A model generated the notes under the pieces. It was not told the origin of the DNA, made no database searches, and was given only the letters and a program-made list of their open reading frames with translations. Below, piece after piece: positions 5,777-11,355 of a stretch of 12,469 bases of DNA. This DNA is from an uncultured Oscillospiraceae bacterium (GTDB lineage: Bacteria; Bacillota; Clostridia; Oscillospirales; Oscillospiraceae), in contig CAKUHV010000044.1 in NCBI GenBank assembly GCA_934659445.1, forward strand, positions 1-12,469, in the 5' to 3' direction. How positions within the stretch are numbered: the stretch's first letter is position 1; each line of letters opens with the position of its first letter. A program made the position numbers and the translations under genes.

Positions 5777-5918
5777 CAATGTCATTCAGTTAAGGGCTTT
5801 GTCATTGCGCGCCAGTCCGCAGACTGGCGCAGCAATCCGTCTTTTCTAACGGATTCCCACGGCAGTGACATCGGTCACTGCCTCGGAATGACTGGTTCTT
5901 CTGACCTGAATGACATTG
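5777..5918. mobile_element. Miniature inverted-repeat element (MITE-like), 142 bp
   Basis: The ends are perfect 13-bp inverted repeats, CAATGTCATTCAG (5777-5789) and its complement (5906-5918). A 10-bp direct repeat flanks them directly. There is no room for a transposase, so it would have to be moved in trans. The inside holds three strong hairpins: 5809-5816/5823-5830, 5834-5840/5849-5855 and 5861-5868/5875-5882. An inner GTCATT/AATGAC pair (5801-5806/5887-5892) encloses them in a cloverleaf-like plan. Similar GTCATTGCG...AATCCGT...ACGGATT...GGAATGAC repeats are, as I recall, common between genes in gut clostridia, but I cannot check copy number. A 9-12-bp duplication is the type made by IS4-group transposases. 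Confidence 0.82.
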
Positions 5919-5928
5919 TGTAAGGGCG
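5919..5928. repeat. Right copy of the 10-bp target-site duplication
   Basis: Identical to 5767-5776. Deleting the element and one copy restores a simple intergenic sequence in which the upstream gene still ends at the same TAA. Confidence 0.8.
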
Positions 5929-5982
5929 GGGCCTTTCCCTACATCTTCCGTCAACAGACGGATCGTCTCAAGGCTTCCTGAC

Positions 5983-6019
5983 AAAAAACGCGGCCCCCGG
6001 CTTATGCCGGAGGCCGCGT
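5983..6019 (-). terminator. Intrinsic terminator of tsf
   Basis: A 14-bp stem (5988-6001 with 6006-6019), GC-rich with a 4-base loop, is followed in the minus direction by TTTTTT (5983-5988). It stands 18 bases after the tsf stop codon. It may also stop transcription arriving from the glpK side, although the plus-strand tail is less T-rich. Confidence 0.93.
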
Positions 6020-6036
6020 CTGCTCTTATTCCGATC

Positions 6037-6957
6037 TTACTTGATCATGGAAGCGACCTCGGCGGCGAAGTCGTCCTCCTTCTTCTCGATGCCCTCGCCA
6101 GTGGCGTAGCGGGTGAAGGCCTTCACGGTGATCTTGCCGCCCAGCTGCTTGGCTACCTCGGCCACGTGCTTCTCTACGGAGATCTTGTTCTCCTTCACGA
6201 AGGCCTGCTGCAGCAGACAGTTCTCCTCGTAATACTTGCCCAGCTTGCCCATGACGATGCCTTCCTTGACCTTGTCGGGCTTGGCGGCCATCTTGGGATC
6301 GTTGGCCATCTGAGCCAGCTGGATCTCCTTCTCCTTGTCCAGGACCTCCTGGCTGACGTCGGACTTGTCCAGATAGGTGGGGTTCATGGCGCAGATCTGC
6401 ATGGCCACGTCCTTGCCCAGCTCGGTGACCTTGTCGGCCTCGATGCCCTCGACCTCCAGGTTGACCAGAACGGCCACCTTGCCGCCCATGTGGATATAGG
6501 GCACGTTCACGCCGTCGGCGTAACGGAAGAAGCGGCGGATCTGGATATTCTCACCGATGGCCAGCACCTTATCGGCAGTGATGTCGGCCACGGTGCGGTC
6601 GGTGCCGGGATAGCGGCAGGCCTTCAGAGCCTCAACATCGGCGGGGTTCTCGTCAGCCACCACGACGGCCAGCCCCATAACGAACTCCTGGAACACCTCG
6701 TTCTTGGCGACAAAGTCGGTCTGGGAGTTGACCTCGATGATCACGCCGATGCCCTTCTCGGTGACGGTGGCAAAGCTCATGCCCTCGGCGGCGATCTTGC
6801 CGGCCTTCTTGGTCTGGGCAGCCATGCCCTTCTCGCGCAGCCACTCGATGGCCTTGTCGAAGTCGCCCTCGGCGGCGGTCAGGGCCTTCTTGCAGTCCAT
6901 CATGCCAACGCCGGTCATTTCGCGCAGCTTCTGTACGTCCTTTGCGGTAATAGCCAT
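6037..6957 (-). CDS. tsf: Translation elongation factor Ts
   Basis: A 306-residue nucleotide-exchange factor that releases GDP from EF-Tu in the cytoplasm. The N-terminal UBA-like domain (about 1-45) carries the signature LREMTGVGMMDCKKAL (11-26). The core starts with VNSQTDFVAKN (76-86), whose Asp-Phe pair contacts EF-Tu. Two core subdomains and the C-terminal part (EGIEKKEDDFAAEVASMIK) follow. Length is normal for Firmicutes. The ATG at 6957 has GGAGGT eight bases upstream. It follows rpsB by 99 bases, the usual gene order, but a strong terminator hairpin lies between them. tsf expression therefore depends on read-through or on an internal promoter that I could not identify. Confidence 0.98.
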   Translation of the reverse strand: MAITAKDVQKLREMTGVGMMDCKKALTAAEGDFDKAIEWLREKGMAAQTKKAGKIAAEGMSFATVTEKGIGVIIEVNSQTDFVAKNEVFQEFVMGLAVVVADENPADVEALKACRYPGTDRTVADITADKVLAIGENIQIRRFFRYADGVNVPYIHMGGKVAVLVNLEVEGIEADKVTELGKDVAMQICAMNPTYLDKSDVSQEVLDKEKEIQLAQMANDPKMAAKPDKVKEGIVMGKLGKYYEENCLLQQAFVKENKISVEKHVAEVAKQLGGKITVKAFTRYATGEGIEKKEDDFAAEVASMIK

Positions 6958-7009
6958 AAATCGTTACCTCCATTTATCTCAGGGCCGGAGCGCCGGCCCC
7001 CTGTGTTGT

Positions 7010-7043
7010 AAAAAACAGCGCCCGCCCGCCGGGCGGGCGCTGT
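7010..7043 (-). terminator. Intrinsic terminator/attenuator between rpsB and tsf
   Basis: A perfect 13-bp stem (7015-7027 with 7031-7043), nearly all G-C in the middle, has a GCC loop. TTTTTT follows in the minus direction (7010-7015). It starts 13 bases after the rpsB stop codon. Only about 50 bases remain before the tsf start, with no promoter in them. It probably acts as a partial terminator that lowers tsf relative to rpsB. Confidence 0.88.
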
Positions 7044-7056
7044 ATATCCTTATGAT

Positions 7057-7782
7057 TTACTCGGCGGCGGGGGTCTCAGCCTCGGCGGGAGCCTGATCCT
7101 GACCCTGCTTGCCCTCCTGGATGGCGTTGGCCATCACGCCGGCCAGCAGCTTGATGGCGCGGATGGCGTCGTCGTTGCCGGGGATCACATAGTCGATCTC
7201 GTCGGGGTCGCAGTTGGTGTCCACGATGGCCACGATGGGGATGTGCAGCTTGCGGGCCTCGGCGATGGCGTTGCGCTCCTTGCGGGGGTCGACAACGAAC
7301 AGAGCGCCGGGCAGCTTCTTCATCTCGGTCACGCCGCCCAGATACTTCTCCAGCTTGGCGATCTCGCCCATGTGCTTCATGACTTCCTTCTTGGGCAGCA
7401 TGTCGAAGGTGCCGTCCTCCTGCATCTTCTTCAGCTGGTTCAGACGGTCCACACGGCCGCGCATGGTCTTGAAGTTGGTCAGCATGCCGCCCAGCCAGCG
7501 GGCGTTCACCCAGTACATGCCCACGCGGGAGGCCTCTTCCTTAATGGCCTCCTGAGCCTGCTTCTTGGTGCCGACGAACAGGATGGTCTCACCCTTCTCG
7601 CCCAGCTCACGCACGAAGTTGTAAGCCTCTTCCAGCTTCTTCACGGTCTTCTGCAGGTCGATGATATAGATTCCGTTGCGCTCCATGTAGATATAGGGAG
7701 CCATCTTGGGGTTCCACCGACGGGTCTGGTGGCCGAAGTGGACGCCGGCCTCCAGCAGCTGCTTCATAGATACGACTGCCAT
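7057..7782 (-). CDS. rpsB: 30S ribosomal protein S2
   Basis: A 241-residue protein of the small ribosomal subunit, needed for loading S1-type proteins and for initiation. The S2 signature [19 protein letters not shown] (9-27) is complete. [19 protein letters not shown] and the [21 protein letters not shown] stretch are also typical. The last 15 residues are an acidic, Ala/Pro/Gln-rich tail ([16 protein letters not shown]), a common variable end. ATG at 7782 follows AGGAGG seven bases upstream. It has its own promoter at 7898-7926, a structured leader of about 110 bases, and a terminator directly after it. Confidence 0.98.
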   Translation of the reverse strand: MAVVSMKQLLEAGVHFGHQTRRWNPKMAPYIYMERNGIYIIDLQKTVKKLEEAYNFVRELGEKGETILFVGTKKQAQEAIKEEASRVGMYWVNARWLGGMLTNFKTMRGRVDRLNQLKKMQEDGTFDMLPKKEVMKHMGEIAKLEKYLGGVTEMKKLPGALFVVDPRKERNAIAEARKLHIPIVAIVDTNCDPDEIDYVIPGNDDAIRAIKLLAGVMANAIQEGKQGQDQAPAEAETPAAE

Positions 7783-7818
7783 TGTTGTTTCCTCCTGTAA
7801 TTTCAGTTGTTACCCTCT

Positions 7819-7857
7819 GGAGACCTCATCTCCCCCGCCAACCCTGAAGGGTCAGGG
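7819..7857 (-). promoter_or_regulatory. Structured rpsB leader
   Basis: Two small stems can be read: 7842-7847 with 7852-7857, and 7819-7823 with 7829-7833. They lie between the rpsB promoter and its ribosome site. S2 represses its own mRNA in some bacteria, so this may be the binding site, but it was not matched to a known leader family. Confidence 0.3.
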
Positions 7858-7897
7858 CACAGGGCGGAGCATCCGTCTCCATGCGTAATGCTATGGT

Positions 7898-7926
7898 ATT
7901 TTATCACAGTTTGTCCGGGGACGCAA
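7898..7926 (-). promoter_or_regulatory. Sigma-A-type promoter for rpsB
   Basis: Minus-strand -35 TTGCGT (7921-7926), a 17-bp spacer and -10 TAAAAT (7898-7903). An A/T-rich stretch (7929-7958) lies just upstream, as in strong ribosomal-protein promoters with UP elements. Confidence 0.72.
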
Positions 7927-7962
7927 GAATTTTTTCCTTGTTTTTTCGGAAATTTTCTTCCT

Positions 7963-8247
7963 CTATCCGCATCCGCTCTTTCTCCTGCGGCGCTCCCCCA
8001 GCCGGGGCCGGGGCTCCTCCTCTACCAGAATGATGTCCTGTCCGAAGCGCCGCACCGCGTCCCAGGGGACATAGCGGTCCTCCTCCCGCCCCAGCAGGCC
8101 CAGCAGCCGCAGCCGCCCGGGCACCACCAGGGCGGTCACCCGCCCGGTGTCCAGGTCCACCTCCATATCCCCCACAAATCCGAAACGGCTGCCGTCAGAC
8201 ACGCTGACGACCTCCTTGTACCGCAGCTGAGCCAATCTGTTTTCCAT
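7963..8247 (-). CDS. YlmC/YmxH-family PRC-barrel protein
   Basis: A 94-residue PRC-barrel domain protein, slightly longer than the usual 80-90. The family pattern is clear: LRYKEVVSVSDGSRFGFVGDMEVDLDTGRV (8-37), then TALVVPGRLRLLGLLGREEDRYVPWDAVRRFGQDIILVEE (38-77). The tail is basic (GERRRRKSG). Members are annotated as sporulation proteins in Firmicutes, but their biochemical role is not settled. The fold is also found in RimM and photosynthetic H subunits, where it mediates protein binding. The ATG at 8247 follows AGGAGG seven bases upstream. It lies between the terminators of asp23 and the rpsB promoter, so it is probably transcribed alone. Confidence 0.9.
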   Translation of the reverse strand: MENRLAQLRYKEVVSVSDGSRFGFVGDMEVDLDTGRVTALVVPGRLRLLGLLGREEDRYVPWDAVRRFGQDIILVEEEPRPRLGERRRRKSGCG

Positions 8248-8307
8248 GACCGCCCCTCCTTTTCTCTGTCAGCCTATGCGCGGGGCGGCCTGTCCCATTC
8301 CGGCGGG

Positions 8308-8341
8308 AAAAGCGCCCCCGGCCCATGTGGCCGGGGGCGCT
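8308..8341 (-). terminator. Intrinsic terminator of the Asp23 gene
   Basis: A perfect 13-bp stem (8311-8323 with 8329-8341), with TTTT following on the minus strand (8308-8311). It stands 30 bases after the stop codon. The T run is short but the stem is very stable. Confidence 0.82.
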
Positions 8342-8371
8342 CACTGTTTGGGATCTGGACTCGAGACCGGC

Positions 8372-8755
8372 TTACTGGTTGGCCTTGGGGGGCTGAAGGG
8401 CGATGCCAGCCACGTTCACATTCACCGCGGCTACCTCCATGCCCGTCATGGACTCCACGGCGTTCTTCACCGCCTCCTGCACGGCCCTGCCCACCTCTGG
8501 AATGGTGTGGCCGAAGGCCATGAGGATAGACAGGGTGACCACCACCTTGTCCCCCTCCATCTTCGCAGAGACGCCCTTGGCCAGGTTCTTCTTGCCCAGC
8601 AGCTCGGCAATATCGCTGCCCAGATTGGCGGTCAGACCGCTGACGCCCTCGATCTCCAAAGCGGCGGCGGCGGAGATGCCGGCCAGCACCTCTTCGGAAA
8701 TATAGATATTGCCCTGCTCCTCACAGCGGGTCACATACTCCTTATTCTCGCTCAT
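8372..8755 (-). CDS. Asp23/Gls24 family envelope stress response protein
   Basis: A 127-residue cytoplasmic protein of the Asp23/Gls24 family (YqhY/YloU/AmaP group). Typical stretches are GNIYISEEVLAGISAAAALEIEGVSGL (15-41), a middle segment about KVVVTLSILMAFGHTIPEVGRAVQEAVKNAVESMTG, and MEVAAVNVNVAGIAL near the end. The proteins support envelope homeostasis, and B. subtilis YqhY also affects fatty-acid synthesis through the neighbouring acc genes. ATG at 8755 has AAGGAG about 11 bases upstream, slightly far; a GTG nine bases further upstream is too close to that site. In B. subtilis yqhY follows spoIIIAH directly. Here the two are separated by the oppositely oriented udk. It has its own promoter and terminator. 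Confidence 0.93.
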   Translation of the reverse strand: MSENKEYVTRCEEQGNIYISEEVLAGISAAAALEIEGVSGLTANLGSDIAELLGKKNLAKGVSAKMEGDKVVVTLSILMAFGHTIPEVGRAVQEAVKNAVESMTGMEVAAVNVNVAGIALQPPKANQ

Positions 8756-8780
8756 TGTCTGTCACGCTCCTTTTGCGGCC

Positions 8781-8797
8781 GGGGCGCGGAGCGCCCC
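8781..8797 (-). promoter_or_regulatory. Leader hairpin of the Asp23 gene
   Basis: GGGGCGC (8781-8787) pairs with GCGCCCC (8791-8797) around a GGA loop, 26 bases before the start codon. It is short and very stable and could protect the 5' end of the mRNA. No regulator is apparent. Confidence 0.35.
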
Positions 8798-8807
8798 GTT
8801 TGCAGCT

Positions 8808-8836
8808 ATTGTACCACACGGGAGCGGATTTGACAA
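8808..8836 (-). promoter_or_regulatory. Sigma-A-type promoter for the Asp23 gene
   Basis: Minus-strand -35 TTGTCA (8831-8836), a 17-bp spacer and -10 TACAAT (8808-8813). It diverges from the udk promoter. Confidence 0.78.
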
Positions 8837-8883
8837 CGGGAAAGGAAAATTTCGATTTTTTCCGAAAAATCTTTCAAAGGAAA

Positions 8884-8912
8884 TTGCCCAGCCGCCCGGC
8901 GTGTGCTAAAAT
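8884..8912 (+). promoter_or_regulatory. Sigma-A-type promoter for udk
   Basis: -35 TTGCCC (8884-8889), a 17-bp spacer and -10 TAAAAT (8907-8912) with a TG one base before it (extended -10). The start codon is about 32 bases downstream. Confidence 0.72.
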
Positions 8913-8944
8913 AAAGGGCGAAAAATGACAGGAGGCGCACCCAC

Positions 8945-9574
8945 ATGGGAGACATCATCACCATCGGTATTGCCGGCGGCACCGGCAGCGGCAAGACCAC
9001 CATTACCCGCACCCTGCAGAACCGTTTTTCCAGCCACGTCAGCGTGATCTACCACGATAACTACTACCTCGCCCACGACGACATGACCTACGAGGAGCGC
9101 AGCAAGCTCAACTACGACGCCCCCGAGTCCTTCGACACCCATGGGCTGATCCGCGATCTACGCGCCCTGCGCCGGGGAGAGGCGGTGGACTGCCCGGTGT
9201 ACGACTACACCATCCACAACCGCTCCAAGGAGACGATACGTATCGAGCCCTCCCCCGTCATCATCGTAGAGGGCATCCTGATCCTTCAGAATCCGGAGCT
9301 GTGCGACCTGCTGGACATCAAGCTCTTTGTGGACACCGACGCCGACGTGCGCATCCTGCGGCGCATCCTGCGGGACGTGAAGGAGCGGGGACGCAGTCTG
9401 GAGTCGGTGGTGAACCAGTATCTGACCACAGTGAAGCCCATGCACGAGATGTACGTAGAGCCCTCCAAGCGCAGCGCCGACATCATCATCCCCGAGGGCG
9501 GCCACAATCTGGTGGCCATGGAGATGCTCATTCAGCGGGTAAACGCCCACCTGAACCGGGAAAAGCAGGCATAA
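8945..9574 (+). CDS. udk: Uridine kinase
   Basis: A 209-residue P-loop kinase that phosphorylates uridine or cytidine with a nucleoside triphosphate in pyrimidine salvage. The Walker A motif is GGTGSGKT (11-18). The following region has the conserved YHDNYY and DAPESFD stretches that contact the nucleoside. PVYDYTIHNR (about 82-91) and the VIIVEGILIL strand are family hallmarks, and a basic helical region (DADVRILRRILRDVKERGRSLESV) forms the lid. The start at 8945 follows AGGAGG nine bases upstream. It is a single-gene unit with its own promoter, on the strand opposite to its neighbours. Panther phosphoribulokinase/uridine kinase relatives exist, but this match is to the Udk subgroup. Confidence 0.96.
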   Translation: MGDIITIGIAGGTGSGKTTITRTLQNRFSSHVSVIYHDNYYLAHDDMTYEERSKLNYDAPESFDTHGLIRDLRALRRGEAVDCPVYDYTIHNRSKETIRIEPSPVIIVEGILILQNPELCDLLDIKLFVDTDADVRILRRILRDVKERGRSLESVVNQYLTTVKPMHEMYVEPSKRSADIIIPEGGHNLVAMEMLIQRVNAHLNREKQA

Positions 9575-9621
9575 GGCCAACTCCCGATTCCATTCCGTAT
9601 CCCCTTGCAGCAGAGATGCCT

Positions 9622-9655
9622 GTGTTCCCCGCCCCCCTGCGGGGGCGGGGAACAC
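9622..9655. other. Perfect hairpin followed by an A run on the plus strand
   Basis: A perfect 15-bp stem (9622-9636 with 9641-9655) has a CTGC loop and is followed by A9 (9657-9665). On neither strand is it followed by T, so it is not an ordinary terminator. It lies between udk and the downstream hairpin at 9679-9709. Confidence 0.6.
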
Positions 9656-9678
9656 GAAAAAAAAATTGCGCGAAGGCC

Positions 9679-9709
9679 AAAGCCCCCGATCCGCAGGATC
9701 GGGGGCTTT
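9679..9709. terminator. Bidirectional terminator of udk and spoIIIAH
   Basis: A perfect 14-bp stem (9679-9692 with 9696-9709) has AAA/TTT at its base, so both strands end in TTT. It is placed 15 bases after the spoIIIAH stop codon and 104 bases after udk, between converging genes. Confidence 0.82.
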
Positions 9710-9724
9710 GTACTGCTCTGCACT

Positions 9725-10315
9725 CTACTCTACCTCGATGATCTTGATCTGCTCGGCGGTAAAGCCCGCCGTCTGATTCACCACATCCACGATGCGGGCA
9801 GTATCGGCCTCGGTCAGCCCGGCCTCGGGCGCGGCCACCGCCAGGCTGACGGAGTCCTCCCCGATAAAAGCCACGCAGTCGGCGTAGCCCTTGGCCACCA
9901 CCAGGTTTTCGATCTGGGCCTCGGTGACGGTGTAGTCGGCCATAGTCTGGATGGCGGCGTTGGCCTCATCCCGCATGGTCTGGTCGGCGTCCTGACGGGC
10001 GGCGGCGTCCTGCAGCAGAGTCAGGGCACTGTCCCGGGCCTGCTGCCGGTTCAGGCGGGCGGTGGCGAAATAGCCGGAGGTCACCTGGGCCTGGCCCCCC
10101 TCCGTCCCGGCCCCGCCGGTCTGCTGTCCCACCAGGGGGTCGCTCTGGCTGACCAGCGTGGAGTCCCCCAGATTCTTGCCCGCCTGCTCCTCCTCTTTGC
10201 CGTAGCTCCAGTTGAGATACACCGCCGCACATACGAACACAGCCACAGCGGCCACCACTGCGTTGCGCCGCCACAGTGGGGAGCCGCCCTCCCGCTTTCG
10301 ACCTGCCATCTTCAT
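9725..10315 (-). CDS. spoIIIAH: Stage III sporulation protein AH
   Basis: A 196-residue protein of the mother-cell membrane that binds SpoIIQ from the forespore, forming part of the channel that keeps the forespore active after engulfment. A short basic N-terminus is followed by one membrane segment (about 18-36). A flexible Gly/Gln-rich region (40-78) and the SpoIIIAH domain from YFATARLNRQQARDSALTLLQ (82-102) come next. The C-terminal half has the ring-building fold, ending AEQIKIIEV. Length is a little under the B. subtilis protein. Two possible starts are M1 (10315) and M3 (10309); the AGGAGGAAGGAG tract serves either. It is the last gene of the spoIIIA operon, 48 bases after spoIIIAG. 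Confidence 0.94.
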   Translation of the reverse strand: MKMAGRKREGGSPLWRRNAVVAAVAVFVCAAVYLNWSYGKEEEQAGKNLGDSTLVSQSDPLVGQQTGGAGTEGGQAQVTSGYFATARLNRQQARDSALTLLQDAAARQDADQTMRDEANAAIQTMADYTVTEAQIENLVVAKGYADCVAFIGEDSVSLAVAAPEAGLTEADTARIVDVVNQTAGFTAEQIKIIEVE

Positions 10316-10363
10316 GCTCTCCTTCCTCCTATTCCCTTGTTTCCATACCTGCTCCGCGCCGGA

Positions 10364-10867
10364 TCACCCGCCGCTCTGACAGACGCACACCCGGTCCGCC
10401 CCCAGACCGGTCAGGGCGGATACCGCCTTCAGCAGCTCCAGCCGCACCTGGGGGTCTCCGCCGCCGGGGCACACCACCAGCGCCCCCCGGAATCGGGGGG
10501 CGTCGGTCTGCAGGGGGACCACCGACTGCCCTCCGCTGCCCCGATTCAGGGTGACGGTGTCCCGGGTGACCCGCTCCCCCTCCTGCTTTACATCCTCAGC
10601 CAGGACCTGGCGGCCGCCGCTGTCCAACGACAGCACCACCTCCACCTCCCCCGCCCCGCTGACGCGGGACAGGGTGCGGGCCAGCTTCTCCTCAAAGCCC
10701 TCCAGGTCAAATTCCTGCTGCTCCGTCTGGACGGTGGCGCCTGCGCTCTCCCGCCCCGAGGGCAGAGCCATGAGCACCGCGCCCAGAGCGGCCACCAGCA
10801 GCATGGGTCCGTACCGCTTCCAAAGGCTCCGCCCCTGCTCCCCGGTCTTCGGCCACTGCAGCTTCAT
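10364..10867 (-). CDS. spoIIIAG: Stage III sporulation protein AG
   Basis: A 167-residue protein that forms the large ring of the SpoIIIA channel on the mother-cell side of the intermembrane space. One membrane segment (about 20-36) is followed by a linker. The ring-building domain, related to the secretion-ring proteins PrgK/EscJ, begins at FEEKLARTLSRVSGAGEVEVVLSL (58-81) and closes with ALVVCPGGGDPQVRLELLKAVSALTGLGADRVCV (129-162). The insert between the two halves (82-120) corresponds to the beta-rich region that forms the ring crown. I chose ATG at 10867, which overlaps the spoIIIAF stop (ATGA) and has AGGAGGGAG upstream; extending to 11038 gives an implausible Arg-rich leader in another gene's frame. 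It is shorter than the B. subtilis protein of about 229 residues. Confidence 0.92.
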   Translation of the reverse strand: MKLQWPKTGEQGRSLWKRYGPMLLVAALGAVLMALPSGRESAGATVQTEQQEFDLEGFEEKLARTLSRVSGAGEVEVVLSLDSGGRQVLAEDVKQEGERVTRDTVTLNRGSGGQSVVPLQTDAPRFRGALVVCPGGGDPQVRLELLKAVSALTGLGADRVCVCQSGG

Positions 10868-11355
10868 GGCACTCCCTCCTGTACAAAATACTGTTCGGCG
10901 GCGGGGATGCCCAGCTCGTCGGCGATGGCCGCGGACAGGCTGTCCCAGGCTTCCCCCGGGGCGGCGCCCCGGACGAACACCGCAGCGGGCATCGGGTTCC
11001 CGGCTTCGTCCGTCCGGCACTCCACGCTTACGGTGCACTTCAGGCCCAGCTGTGCCGCCTTGTCCAGAATATATGCGGCCGCTTCCTCCTCTATGACCTG
11101 TTCCAGCTGCTCCTGCCTGCCCTGCTTCAGCTCGCTCTCTATCTCCTCCACCCCCTGAAAAAAATCCTCCAGCCAGCGCTGTCCGCCCTCCGGGCGGAAC
11201 TGCGGCAGGGGGCGCAGGATGGCCGCCAGCAGCACCAGCCCGCAGGTGAGCTTGCCCACCCGCTTCACCGCCCCCTCGGGCATCAGAGTCTGGGCCAGAG
11301 CGGCCAGAATGGCCGCCGCCGCCACCCCCAGCACCCAGGCGCGCAGGGCGCTCAT
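10864..11355 (-). CDS. spoIIIAF: Stage III sporulation protein AF
   Basis: A 163-residue membrane protein of the SpoIIIA complex. Two membrane segments lie at about 6-24 and 34-50, with ILRPLPQF after the second, a common SpoIIIAF feature. An acidic helical linker follows (EDFFQGVEEIESELKQGRQEQLEQVIEEEAAAY). The small C-terminal ring-building domain starts around KCTVSVEC (105-112), followed by IADELGIPAAEQYFVQEG. The family forms part of the channel base. Start ATG at 11355 overlaps the spoIIIAE stop (ATGA), so translation is coupled. It ends at 10864, overlapping spoIIIAG by four bases. Confidence 0.92.
   Translation of the reverse strand: MSALRAWVLGVAAAAILAALAQTLMPEGAVKRVGKLTCGLVLLAAILRPLPQFRPEGGQRWLEDFFQGVEEIESELKQGRQEQLEQVIEEEAAAYILDKAAQLGLKCTVSVECRTDEAGNPMPAAVFVRGAAPGEAWDSLSAAIADELGIPAAEQYFVQEGVP

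Noticed and set aside
5801..5892. tRNA gene, because of the cloverleaf-like plan
   Set aside because: There is no acceptor stem of tRNA length, no GTTCGA T-loop and no anticodon loop. Stems and spacings fit a palindromic mobile element.
6004..7011. Plus-strand frame of 335 codons opposite tsf
   Set aside because: The minus strand encodes full-length EF-Ts. The frame is a Leu/Gly/His-rich shadow with no ribosome site.
10868..11038. 57-residue extension of SpoIIIAG
   Set aside because: It is Arg/Pro-rich out-of-frame sequence of spoIIIAF. The ATG at 10867 couples to the spoIIIAF stop and has a good ribosome site.
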